DNA of 64,000 nt from Aliidiomarina haloalkalitolerans. Its GTDB lineage: Bacteria; Pseudomonadota; Gammaproteobacteria; Enterobacterales; Alteromonadaceae. Below the pieces are notes generated by a model. The model had not been told where the DNA came from and did no database searches. It saw nothing but the letters and a program-made list of their open reading frames with translations. The DNA lies in NCBI RefSeq assembly GCF_003987315.1, contig NZ_PIPI01000002.1, positions 186,001 to 250,000 on the forward strand. The letters are read 5' to 3'. The translations under genes were made by a program, and so were the position numbers. Shown here one piece after another: positions 19,852 to 27,629 of the stretch (positions within the stretch are counted from its first letter, which is position 1; each line of letters opens with the position of its first letter).

Positions 19852-19868
19852 TGCAATCCGTATGCCAA
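19852..19868 (-). promoter_or_regulatory. Sigma-54 (-24/-12) promoter of the norA-like gene
   Basis: On the minus strand the sequence reads TTGGCATACGGATTGCA: GG at 19866-19865 and GC at 19854-19853 with exactly 10 bases between, close to the consensus TGGCAC-N5-TTGCA. The start site would fall near 19842, leaving a leader of about 34 bases. Confidence 0.8.
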
Positions 19869-19968
19869 CAATTGAGTTATCCACAATAGTGATGGGAAAG
19901 TCATGCCCAGAGCGCAAGGGCAGAAGGAGTACCTCCTGTGGAGAATAGAGCCAGCCTACCCCCCCATG

Positions 19969-19979
19969 GTATCTTTCAC
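19969..19979. promoter_or_regulatory. NorR-type GT-N7-AC site
   Basis: GTATCTTTCAC, centred about 132 bases upstream of the predicted norA-like start site, in the range used by sigma-54 enhancer proteins. A GT-N7-AC match alone occurs by chance about once in 256 positions, so the support comes from its position beside a sigma-54 promoter and norR. Confidence 0.55.
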
Positions 19980-19993
19980 CTTAAGTTGTAAGG

Positions 19994-20004
19994 GTAAAAT
20001 TTAC
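19994..20004. promoter_or_regulatory. Palindromic NorR-type GT-N7-AC site
   Basis: GTAAAATTTAC, embedded in the perfect palindrome GGGTAAAATTTACCC (19992-20006). It lies 22 bases before the norR ATG, so besides activating the divergent norA-like gene it could let NorR repress itself. Confidence 0.7.
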
Positions 20005-20025
20005 CCACCGAAGGTGCAAAAAACC

Positions 20026-21585
20026 ATGATTCAAGAAAGTCTACTCGCCGACCTCGTGACCGACCAGCCGGGTCCCGTGCGCTTACAAAAACTCGTTTCG
20101 ACATTGAAAAACTACTTCGCTTGCGGTGCCGTCGTTCTCTTGCGACGTGACGAAGACACTCTAACTCCCGTTGCGAACCATGGACTCGTTAAAGAGGCCT
20201 TCGGTCGTCACTTCGAGTTAGCCAAGCATCCGCGGCTAGCAATGCTATGCTCTGCACGTCAAGCCATTCGATTTGAACCTGATAGCCCGCTACCAGACCC
20301 TTACGATGGTCTGATTGAAGTGCAACCGGGTGAGCAACTGGCGGTTCATGACTGCATGGGGATGCCATTATTTATCGAGGGCGATACTTGGGGCGTGGTC
20401 ACCCTCGACGCGCTCATTCCTGGTACCTTTACCGAAGCTCACCGGGTTGAATTGCAGCGCTGTGCGCTAGTGATTGAAGCCATGCTGCGCATGACCCGAC
20501 TCGAACAAGACAACAAAGCTTTGCGCCAAGGGCGCCAAGACGAAGCGCAAATGGAGCGTAAGTTACAAGCTGAAGCAGGGATTATAGGTCAGAGCGTGCA
20601 GTTAACTTCGGTGCTCGACGAATTGAATGTCGTTGCCGACTCGGAGCTACCGGTCTTGTTGTTAGGCGAAACCGGTACCGGTAAAGAGCTATTTGCTCGT
20701 CGTCTGCATGCCTTATCACCTCGGGCGAAAAAGCCTATGGTCTATGTGAACTGCGCGGCGCTCCCTGAAACCTTAGCGGAAAGTGAATTATTTGGTCATG
20801 CCAAAGGTGCATTCTCTGGTGCCGCCAGTGAACGTCAAGGGCGTTTCGAGAGCGCCGACGGTGGCACTATTTTCCTTGATGAAGTCGGTGAACTGCCACT
20901 TAATATTCAAGCGAAGCTGTTGCGAGTGCTGCAAAACGGCGAAGTTCAACGCTTAGGTACCGACAAAACCCGTCATGTCGACGTCCGGATTGTGGCCGCA
21001 ACGAACCGCAAACTGAACGAGCAAGTGAAAACAGGTGAATTCCGCGCTGACCTGTATCATCGCTTGTCTGTGTACCCCTTACACATTCCTCCTTTGCGTG
21101 ATCGCGGCAATGATATTCTGCTTCTGGCCGGCTTTTTTCTCGAACAAAACCGCACACGACTAGGCTTTCGTAGCTTACGTATTGCCGACACGTCGGAGTC
21201 GCTGTTGCTCAACTACCCATGGCCAGGAAACGTTCGCGAGCTTGAGCATGTTGTCAGCCGTGCAGCGATTAAAGCGCTAAGCCGCGGCGTGGTACGTTCG
21301 GACATCGTAACCTTAACACCCGACTGTTTTGATGGTTTAGGAACAGCAACCGCGAGTGTCATACCAGCAGAAGTTGCTGTCTCTGAGAGTGGTAAAGAGC
21401 TACCGAATTTAAAGCAAGCGGTTGAACAAACCCAACGCTCGCTGATTCGTCAGGCACTGCACCGCACCGACCAGTCCTGGGCTCAAGCAGCACGCTTGCT
21501 CGGCATTGATGCGAGTAATTTGCACAAACTTGCTGGTCGACTCGGTTTAAAAGCGAGCTCAGCGAAAGCCACCGAGGACGCGTAA
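20026..21585 (+). CDS. norR: Nitric oxide-sensing sigma-54 activator NorR
   Basis: About 519 residues: N-terminal GAF domain (1-165), AAA+ sigma-54 activation domain (about 185-420) and C-terminal Fis-type helix-turn-helix. The GAF domain keeps the iron-site residues known from E. coli NorR: Asp in DPYDGL, His and Cys in VHDCMG, Asp in VTLDAL, and Arg in AIRFEPDS. The AAA+ part has GETGTGKE (Walker A), FLDEVGELPL (Walker B) and an unusual GAFSGA loop in place of GAFTGA. I start at the ATG at 20026 because homology begins there; the longer frame to 19903 crosses the operator. Targets are likely the norA-like gene and norB. The next gene abuts its stop. Confidence 0.93.
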   Translation: MIQESLLADLVTDQPGPVRLQKLVSTLKNYFACGAVVLLRRDEDTLTPVANHGLVKEAFGRHFELAKHPRLAMLCSARQAIRFEPDSPLPDPYDGLIEVQPGEQLAVHDCMGMPLFIEGDTWGVVTLDALIPGTFTEAHRVELQRCALVIEAMLRMTRLEQDNKALRQGRQDEAQMERKLQAEAGIIGQSVQLTSVLDELNVVADSELPVLLLGETGTGKELFARRLHALSPRAKKPMVYVNCAALPETLAESELFGHAKGAFSGAASERQGRFESADGGTIFLDEVGELPLNIQAKLLRVLQNGEVQRLGTDKTRHVDVRIVAATNRKLNEQVKTGEFRADLYHRLSVYPLHIPPLRDRGNDILLLAGFFLEQNRTRLGFRSLRIADTSESLLLNYPWPGNVRELEHVVSRAAIKALSRGVVRSDIVTLTPDCFDGLGTATASVIPAEVAVSESGKELPNLKQAVEQTQRSLIRQALHRTDQSWAQAARLLGIDASNLHKLAGRLGLKASSAKATEDA

Positions 21586-21960
21586 ATGGGCTGGCTGCCA
21601 CGGTTACTATGGCGCTTACTCGCGGTCGTCGCGCTCAAGCTCGCACTGCTTGGTATACCGTTGCCGGGCTTACCAACTGTGCCCTTTGTATTACTCGCTG
21701 CCTGGGCAGCAGGAAAGGGCTGGCCAGAACTAGATCAGTGGTTGCTACACCATCCACGTTACGGTGGCAGCATCCGTGCTTGGCGCCAGCACGGCGCCGT
21801 GTCCCGGCGCGCGAAATGGCTCGCTTCGGTGATGATGGCGGCCAGTATTGGATTGACCCTGCTGTCACCGGCCCCTATGGTCATGAAAGTTATCTTGCCG
21901 CTGTTCTTAACTGCGGTTGCCATTTGGCTTTGGTCTCGCCCCGAGCCCGTGGCACAATAG
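21586..21960 (+). CDS. YbaN-like DUF454 inner membrane protein
   Basis: A 124-residue protein with two to three membrane helices. The N-terminal GIPLPGLPTVPFVLLAAWAAGKGWPELDQWLLHHPRYG segment is the family signature. No function is established. The ATG directly follows the norR stop, so it is translationally coupled to norR, but this may reflect only chromosomal order. Confidence 0.78.
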   Translation: MGWLPRLLWRLLAVVALKLALLGIPLPGLPTVPFVLLAAWAAGKGWPELDQWLLHHPRYGGSIRAWRQHGAVSRRAKWLASVMMAASIGLTLLSPAPMVMKVILPLFLTAVAIWLWSRPEPVAQ

Positions 21961-22011
21961 CCTACTCAATCTGCAGCGTATTCGCTTAACGAGAGTCAAT
22001 CGGACGTTTCC

Positions 22012-22782
22012 ATGAGCAAAAAACAAGAACCAATGACCGACCAACAAGCACTGCGTTATTCCCGGCACGTCATGTTGCCTAGTGTTGATTTTGCCGGCCA
22101 AGAGCGAATTCTAAGCAGTCACGTCGTGGTCGTTGGCATGGGTGGACTTGGTTGTGCTGTCGCACCTTATTTAGCAGGTAGTGGCGTCGGCCGCTTAACG
22201 CTAATCGACGATGACGTAATTGACCGCAGCAACTTGCAGCGTCAGGTGCTGTATCGGGAAAGCGATATTGGTGCCGCGAAAGCAACGACTGCTGCGGCAA
22301 GACTGCGCGAACTGAATAGCGAAATTGACATAGCCGCTGTAACCGTAAGGCTGAACGCAGAAAATATCCACGACCTCTTTAAAGACGTGGATGTGGTCGT
22401 TGACTGCTGTGACAACTTGGCGACGCGCAACTTAGTTAATCAAGCCTGTTGGCAACAGCAAATACCGCTCGTTTCTGGCGCCGCAATTCGCTTTGAAGGC
22501 CAAATTGCGGTTTATCCTATGCGTGCGGATACGCCTTGCTATCAATGCTTTAGCCAGTTGTTTGGCGAGCAACAGTTAACCTGCATGGAGGCCGGCATAT
22601 TTTCGCCGGTAGTGGGCGTGGTTGGCGCGTTGCAAGCAACGGAAACATTAAAGCTGATCGCCCAAGTTGGCGACTCACTAAACGGTTCTATCTTACTGTA
22701 TGACGCTGCTCACGCCACTTGGCAAAGGCTGCAAGTGGCACGCTCAGCTACTTGTTCGGGATGCTCAAACTCGGCTGCTTAA
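22012..22782 (+). CDS. moeB: Molybdopterin-synthase adenylyltransferase (MoeB/ThiF family)
   Basis: A 256-residue E1-like enzyme that adenylates the C-terminus of MoaD for molybdopterin synthesis. The nucleotide site is VGMGGLGCAVAPYLAGSG near residue 42, followed by DDDVIDRSNLQRQ. Two zinc Cys pairs, CYQC and CSGC, are present. Moco is needed by nitrate reductase NarG in this window, and mogA and moeA also occur here in separate places. Its last 35 bases overlap the end of the convergent DGC-domain gene. ThiF or HesA cannot be excluded but length and context fit MoeB. Confidence 0.85.
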   Translation: MSKKQEPMTDQQALRYSRHVMLPSVDFAGQERILSSHVVVVGMGGLGCAVAPYLAGSGVGRLTLIDDDVIDRSNLQRQVLYRESDIGAAKATTAAARLRELNSEIDIAAVTVRLNAENIHDLFKDVDVVVDCCDNLATRNLVNQACWQQQIPLVSGAAIRFEGQIAVYPMRADTPCYQCFSQLFGEQQLTCMEAGIFSPVVGVVGALQATETLKLIAQVGDSLNGSILLYDAAHATWQRLQVARSATCSGCSNSAA

Positions 22783-23161
22783 CCTGTTGTGGCGCCAGCC
22801 CAATTTGTTGGTAGACATATTCTAGGGCATGAAAGGTATCGGCCAAGGTGCAATTTTCTTGGTCGTTCTTCTTCAAGCCTAAACGGGTTAATTCAATGTG
22901 CCAGGTTGGTTCAACTTCTGCTTTCTTCAGCGTATGTTTCACACACGCCAAAGGGCAGCCATCGAGCGCAATAATTTGACGCCCCGACTTCGCTGTTTTT
23001 ACCAACGACCGAACACCACCACCGACGCCTGCAATACAGGACATTTCAGCAACCCCTTCGCGGCTCATCCAAACTGCGATGTCATTCGCTAACTGGGCAA
23101 CATTCGAGCAGCCTGAACAGGAATAAACCAGTGGCTTTTCTGCTAATTCAGCATTTGCCAT
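22748..23161 (-). CDS. DGC-domain putative zinc-binding protein
   Basis: A 137-residue protein with the DGC family pattern: YSCSGCSNVAQLAND near the start, SCIAGVGGG in the middle and ALDGCPLACVKHTL, all rich in paired cysteines that are proposed to bind zinc. Its function is unproven. AAGGAG precedes the ATG, and a perfect FNR box lies 90 bases upstream, tying it to anaerobic growth. It is downstream of nnrS but separated by a hairpin, so it probably has its own promoter. Confidence 0.78.
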   Translation of the reverse strand: MANAELAEKPLVYSCSGCSNVAQLANDIAVWMSREGVAEMSCIAGVGGGVRSLVKTAKSGRQIIALDGCPLACVKHTLKKAEVEPTWHIELTRLGLKKNDQENCTLADTFHALEYVYQQIGLAPQQVKQPSLSIPNK

Positions 23162-23250
23162 GAGACTCTCCTTACGAAAACCTACCGCCGCATATCACTT
23201 CATTTGTGCGGACCATAAGGCGGAGTTTAGAGCGTCTGCTGATTTTCGGA

Positions 23251-23264
23251 TTGATATGAATCAA
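23251..23264 (-). promoter_or_regulatory. FNR box for the DGC-domain gene
   Basis: TTGATATGAATCAA, a perfect match to TTGAT-N4-ATCAA. At the usual -41.5 position the start site falls near 23216, giving a leader of about 55 bases to the ATG at 23161. Confidence 0.85.
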
Positions 23265-23282
23265 ATCTCAGAAAGGAAACTG

Positions 23283-23307
23283 CGCTGTACTCCCAAAGAG
23301 TACAGCG
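23283..23307 (-). terminator. Hairpin terminating nnrS
   Basis: Ten-base arms CGCTGTACTC / GAGTACAGCG with a CCAAA loop, 33 bases after the nnrS stop on the minus strand. Only short T-runs follow, so efficiency may be moderate. Confidence 0.6.
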
Positions 23308-23339
23308 ACTTTGATTTAAATCATAATTCTGCTTAAATT

Positions 23340-24542
23340 TTAACCAGGCCGGCCATCTTCACGCGGTGCCGTTAAAACGGGGAAGTACACGATGATATAA
23401 AGCAGGTAAGACACCACCCATGCGCCAATAGCAACGTTATACCAAGTTAATGGGAAACCTGGCAGTAACCAACCGGCAAAGACGCGCAGGAGTGCGGCAA
23501 GGATAACCAGTACAAATGCGACGCTCATCACTGCTTTGGGCTGTAATAAACGACCGGTGTGACCGAGTGACACCCGTGCCATCATCGCTAAGATCATCAC
23601 CCCCATCGCACCAGCCGTCAGCGCGTGAACGCCCGTACTAACCGTTACCGAAAAGCCGGCATAACGCAGCGCAAATAAAGCGAGTCCAAGCGGAATAAAA
23701 GCAACTGCGATGTGCAATGACCACAGCAGTGGCACTTTAAACGTGACCCAAAAGCGGACACGAACCAAACGAATCAGGTTCACCACGGCAGCAAAGGCAA
23801 ACAAAGTAGCCAAGGCCCAGTGCGGGATATAAGACGTCAGTAAAAAGAAGTGCAGGACAAAAATTAGCCACAATGAGCCAAGAGCCAACTTATCGAGCAA
23901 AGGCGCCGGATTAACCCGTGGAGTACCGGTACCATTGGCAGTAAACATCGGCAAAACCCGCCCCGAGACAATCGCCATGATCAGCGTGATTAACCAAATT
24001 GCGTTCAAACTTCCGTGCTGAATAAACTGAAACTGCCCCCAGATTACGCCCGCATGCATGAGTGCATTACAAAGCGTCAACAACAACAGAACGGGTACAA
24101 AAAATAGATTCCGAGTTTGCCCTGCTTTAATCACGATGACCCCAAAAAGAATGGCTGCAAGCGGTAAAAACGCCAAATCGACCAGAGCCACAAGCCATTG
24201 CGGCAAGCCGCCACCAAACAGCATGAGTAACCGCCCTGCTAACCACACCGCGGTCAGGATGAATAAGGTTTTGCCATGGGTTGCGCGCATGCCGGTCCAG
24301 TTTTGCACTGCGGTGAGCAGGAATCCGACAATGATGGCCGCCACGAACCCAAAAACCATTTCATGCTGATGCCAGAACATCACGTTGTAGTACGGTCGCA
24401 ACTCAACCATCCCGGATAATGCGAGGCCCCACAACGCCATAGCGATGACGCTGTAAACTGCGCCGAACAAGAACATGGGTCGAAACGCCTGCCGCAACAA
24501 GGGCGCTAACGCTTGTTCTTTAGCTAAATCAGTGATTTGCAT
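23340..24542 (-). CDS. nnrS: NnrS-family haem-copper membrane protein
   Basis: A 400-residue protein with about twelve hydrophobic helices. The start PLLRQAFRPMFLFGAVYSVIA, the helix with FWHQHEMVFGFVAAIIVGFLLTAVQNWTG, and SGRVLPMFTANG and ALTAGAMGVMILAMMARVSLGHTGR are family hallmarks. NnrS proteins are induced with denitrification genes and relieve nitric oxide stress. It follows a NarK-type transporter gene by 36 bases on the same strand, so the two are an operon. AAAGGGGA lies ahead of the ATG. Confidence 0.93.
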   Translation of the reverse strand: MQITDLAKEQALAPLLRQAFRPMFLFGAVYSVIAMALWGLALSGMVELRPYYNVMFWHQHEMVFGFVAAIIVGFLLTAVQNWTGMRATHGKTLFILTAVWLAGRLLMLFGGGLPQWLVALVDLAFLPLAAILFGVIVIKAGQTRNLFFVPVLLLLTLCNALMHAGVIWGQFQFIQHGSLNAIWLITLIMAIVSGRVLPMFTANGTGTPRVNPAPLLDKLALGSLWLIFVLHFFLLTSYIPHWALATLFAFAAVVNLIRLVRVRFWVTFKVPLLWSLHIAVAFIPLGLALFALRYAGFSVTVSTGVHALTAGAMGVMILAMMARVSLGHTGRLLQPKAVMSVAFVLVILAALLRVFAGWLLPGFPLTWYNVAIGAWVVSYLLYIIVYFPVLTAPREDGRPG

Positions 24543-24578
24543 GACTACAATCCCCTTTCTGCACGAATTTGTGCGTTA

Positions 24579-25847
24579 TTAAGTCTCTTGATAAAAATCG
24601 TGCGCTTGTGCTGCCGCGAGCTCTTTGCGATAACGTTCCGCACGCATGGCAAAAAACATCACCGTCATACAAACGGCTAACACGGCGTAAAGCACCATAA
24701 ATGCACCACTACTGATACCAAGCAAATCTTGTGCCACACCGAACAAGACAGGTAGCGTACAACCACCGAGTCCACCTAACGCAGCAATAATTCCACCCAC
24801 AGAGCCCATCTGTTGCGGATAGTGGTTGTGGATAACTTTATAAACACTAGCTCGGCCGAGCCCTTGAGCAATACCGATGACAAAAATTAACGCGGTAAAT
24901 ACCCAAATATTAATTTCAACCGATAGGACGACGTCGCGCTCGAGGCCATGAATCGTCATGGTGGTTGGTGGATAGCTCAGGAAAAATAGACACACCAAAC
25001 AAACCCAAAAGACACTCCAATTGACCAATTGGCCGCCATAGCGATCTGCTAACCAACCACCGAGCGCACGAACCATACTAGAGGTCGTCACAAAAAAGAG
25101 TGTGAAGCCCATCGCTTGTTGAAAGTTCTGCTGGTAAGCACTCATGTAATAGCTAGGCAACCACAGAATCAATGCCAGAAAACTGCCGAACACGAAGTAG
25201 TAATAGAGGCTAAAGCGCCAAACCCGCAAGTCTTTTAAAGGCCGCAGCTGCGTGCGCCACTCAGGTTGGAACTTAGGCACAAACGACGGTACTTTCGGCG
25301 CTAGCCCGATAAACAATAGCAACATGAGAAATAGGCCGGCAGCATAGAATGGCCCTGTCCACTGCCAGTCTAGCCACATTACCAAGAGCGGCAGCAGAAT
25401 AAACGAAATAGCAGCGCCCGCATTGCCAGCGCCAAAAATTCCAAGTGCGAGGCCCTGCTGTTGGCGCGAGAACCAGTCGGTGACATAACGCACACCTAGG
25501 GTAAACGAGATACCACTCAAGCCGATCCAAAGTCCCATCCAGATAAAGCCGGCGTAGGTTTCGATAAAGGGTAATAACAATAACGCCGGAATGGTAATGA
25601 TCATCTGCCAGATCCACAGCGTTCGAGCCGAATAGTATTCCGACAAAATACCAACCGGAATACGCAGTAATGCGCCGGATACAATTGGTGCCGAGAGGAG
25701 TATCCCCAGCTCGGTGCCCGACAACTGCAGTTGTTCTTGAATATCAATACCGAGAACGGCGTACAGTATCCACACCGAAAAGTTTGCTGCAAACGCCAGC
25801 GTTGCAAGCCAAAGTGCGCGCCAAGCGCCCGGAAGTGTTGCGTCCAT
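24579..25847 (-). CDS. narK: Nitrate/nitrite transporter of the NarK family
   Basis: A 422-residue major facilitator with twelve helices. The two substrate-binding arginines occur in GALLRIPVGILSEYY and MVRALGGWLADRYGG, and glycine-rich nitrate signature helices appear as GIFGAGNAGAA and GGIIAALGGLGGCTLP. It is one of three NNP-family transporters in the window and the only one in an operon with nnrS, which suggests nitrite export or nitrate import during denitrification; direction cannot be read. No FNR or NarL site could be assigned to this strand with confidence. Confidence 0.88.
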   Translation of the reverse strand: MDATLPGAWRALWLATLAFAANFSVWILYAVLGIDIQEQLQLSGTELGILLSAPIVSGALLRIPVGILSEYYSARTLWIWQMIITIPALLLLPFIETYAGFIWMGLWIGLSGISFTLGVRYVTDWFSRQQQGLALGIFGAGNAGAAISFILLPLLVMWLDWQWTGPFYAAGLFLMLLLFIGLAPKVPSFVPKFQPEWRTQLRPLKDLRVWRFSLYYYFVFGSFLALILWLPSYYMSAYQQNFQQAMGFTLFFVTTSSMVRALGGWLADRYGGQLVNWSVFWVCLVCLFFLSYPPTTMTIHGLERDVVLSVEINIWVFTALIFVIGIAQGLGRASVYKVIHNHYPQQMGSVGGIIAALGGLGGCTLPVLFGVAQDLLGISSGAFMVLYAVLAVCMTVMFFAMRAERYRKELAAAQAHDFYQET

Positions 25848-26014
25848 TTCATGATCCTATGGCATCGATAGTTCTATATTAACGATTTTTAGCTGTGTTG
25901 CTTTTAACCACAAGGGATACCTCTACAACGCCAGAATACCACCATGACGCCCTGACAATAAGCCGAAAGAGATAGACACTCCTTATAAAGCAAGCCATAC
26001 AAGCTTACTCACCA

Positions 26015-26030
26015 TACTCCTTATGGGGTA
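26015..26030. promoter_or_regulatory. NarL/NarP-type 7-2-7 site
   Basis: TACTCCT-TA-TGGGGTA, an inverted pair of heptamers in the 7-2-7 layout preferred by NarL-type regulators (one half deviates at its last base). It sits 39 bases ahead of the FNR box of the 26148 gene, a typical activating arrangement. Confidence 0.6.
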
Positions 26031-26068
26031 TCTATGAAATTTAATTCGAAATGGTCGCCGTCGCCTTC

Positions 26069-26082
26069 TTGATGTAGATCAA
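26069..26082 (+). promoter_or_regulatory. FNR box for the 26148 nitrate transporter
   Basis: TTGATGTAGATCAA, a perfect consensus match centred 72 bases before the ATG. A class II position would put the transcription start near 26117. Confidence 0.9.
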
Positions 26083-26147
26083 GCAAGCTAGGCCTATACA
26101 TAAAGACAATGCACTCAGAATAAACCCCTACTTGTAATGAGGTCATC

Positions 26148-27629
26148 ATGTCGTCTGCTACTAGCTTAAACTTGTTTCGCTTTAGCGATCCAAAAATAAA
26201 GACGCTGCATTTAACTTGGTTTGCGTTTTTCCTCACCTTTGCCGTGTGGTTTGCGCATGCTCCCTTGCTCTCGTCCATTCAGGAAACGCTCGATTTAACC
26301 GACGCGCAAGTGCGTGCGCTACTCATTCTCAACGTGGCGATTACCATCCCCGCTCGCATCATCGTGGGTATGTTGGTGGATAAACTAGGTCCGCGGCTGA
26401 TTTATTCGGGCCTACTGATTATCTCCGCTTTCCTGTGTATCGGTTTCGCCTTTGCCAACACCTATACCAGCTTAGCGATTTTCCGCTTCCTACTCGGTTT
26501 TGTGGGTGCTGGTTTCGTTATCGGTATTCGCCTTGTTAGTGAATGGTTCCCTGCCCACCAAGTCGGCACAGCAGAAGGCATTTACGGCGGCTGGGGTAAC
26601 TTTGGTTCTGCGGCAGCAGCGATGACCTTACCGGCTCTTGCCTTAGCGTTTGGTGGCGATGATGGATGGCGCTACGCTATCGCGCTCGTCGGGATACTTT
26701 GCGGTGTGTATGGTTTAGTATTTTATAAGCTCGCTCGCAATACACCAAAAGGCTCGATTTACTTTAAGCCGAAAAAATCTGGCGCGATGCTGGTCTCTTC
26801 ATGGGGTGCTCTATGGGCACTGATTCTTATGAACATTCCAATGTATCTTGCGCTCGGGTTACTAGCGTGGCGTTTGGCACCAGGTGGCGTGAACCTTTAT
26901 TCCGAAACAACTATGTACGCTTTCTGGGTCGGTCTCAGTGTTGTGTTTGTTTATCACACTTGGCAAACGTGGAAAATCAATGCTGAGCACCTCCGTGAAG
27001 GCGTGCCGGAGCTCGAAAAATATTCATTTAAACAAGTCGGTATTCTAAATATTGCATACTTCGCAACGTTTGGTTCTGAATTAGCTGTGGTTTCCATGTT
27101 GCCGCTGTACTTCTTGCAGACATTTGAAGGATTGAACCCAGTTACCGCTGGCTTACTTGCATCGGGCTTCGCTTTCATGAACTTGGTATCACGGCCGATG
27201 GGTGGCTGGTTCTCTGATCGCTACGGCCGCCGCCGCACTCTTATCATCATGATTGCTGGCTTAGCGGTTGGCTACTTTATGATGGGTCTAATCGACAGTC
27301 ACTGGTGGATTCTCATCGCCGTTTTAGTCACCATGGCTTGCTCGTTCTTCGTGCAAGCGGGTGAAGGTGCAGTGTTTGCTATGATTCCGTTGATTAAACG
27401 CTCGATGACAGGCCAGATCGCCGGTATGGCAGGTGCATACGGTAACGTCGGCGCAGTTGTTTACTTGACCGTGCTCAGCTTTGTTTCATACAGTGTCTTC
27501 TTCTATGTCATTGCAGCGTCAGCATTAATTGGGCTAGTAGCGGTGTTCTTTATGGATAATCCGAAAGGCCACATTGCTGAAGTCATGCCAGATGGCACTG
27601 TTCACACCATTGAGGTAGGCCATAAATAA
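26148..27629 (+). CDS. Nitrate transporter of the NNP family (NarK/NasA type)
   Basis: A 493-residue major facilitator with twelve helices. Substrate arginines lie in [17 protein letters not shown] and [17 protein letters not shown], and the nitrate signature is [16 protein letters not shown]. It is distinct from the other two NarK-like proteins here and closer to the branch that also includes assimilatory NasA. A perfect FNR box and a NarL site upstream argue for anaerobic, nitrate-induced use. Its TAA is followed directly by the ATG of a phosphatase-kinase fusion, so the two proteins are translationally coupled. Confidence 0.88.
   Translation: MSSATSLNLFRFSDPKIKTLHLTWFAFFLTFAVWFAHAPLLSSIQETLDLTDAQVRALLILNVAITIPARIIVGMLVDKLGPRLIYSGLLIISAFLCIGFAFANTYTSLAIFRFLLGFVGAGFVIGIRLVSEWFPAHQVGTAEGIYGGWGNFGSAAAAMTLPALALAFGGDDGWRYAIALVGILCGVYGLVFYKLARNTPKGSIYFKPKKSGAMLVSSWGALWALILMNIPMYLALGLLAWRLAPGGVNLYSETTMYAFWVGLSVVFVYHTWQTWKINAEHLREGVPELEKYSFKQVGILNIAYFATFGSELAVVSMLPLYFLQTFEGLNPVTAGLLASGFAFMNLVSRPMGGWFSDRYGRRRTLIIMIAGLAVGYFMMGLIDSHWWILIAVLVTMACSFFVQAGEGAVFAMIPLIKRSMTGQIAGMAGAYGNVGAVVYLTVLSFVSYSVFFYVIAASALIGLVAVFFMDNPKGHIAEVMPDGTVHTIEVGHK

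Larger units (their letters stand above)
25848..26147. other. Divergent control region between two NarK-type genes
   Basis: Three hundred bases between divergent nitrate transporter genes. The right half holds a perfect FNR box (26069) and a NarL 7-2-7 site (26015). The left half carries single heptamer-like TACCTCT and TACCACC words (about 25918-25942) that may serve the minus-strand gene, but I could not pick a convincing FNR site there. Confidence 0.6.

Noticed and set aside
19809-19904. N-terminal extension of the norA-like protein to 19904
   Set aside because: It would translate through the sigma-54 promoter and ignores GAGGAG placed before the ATG at 19808.
19903-20025. N-terminal extension of NorR to 19903
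   Set aside because: It crosses both NorR-type sites and is not similar to NorR, whose homology begins at the ATG at 20026.
23311-23324. TTGATTTAAATCAT, an FNR-like word after nnrS
   Set aside because: It sits between the nnrS stop and its terminator hairpin, upstream of the hairpin relative to transcription, so it cannot serve a promoter of the downstream gene well; a better box lies at 23251.
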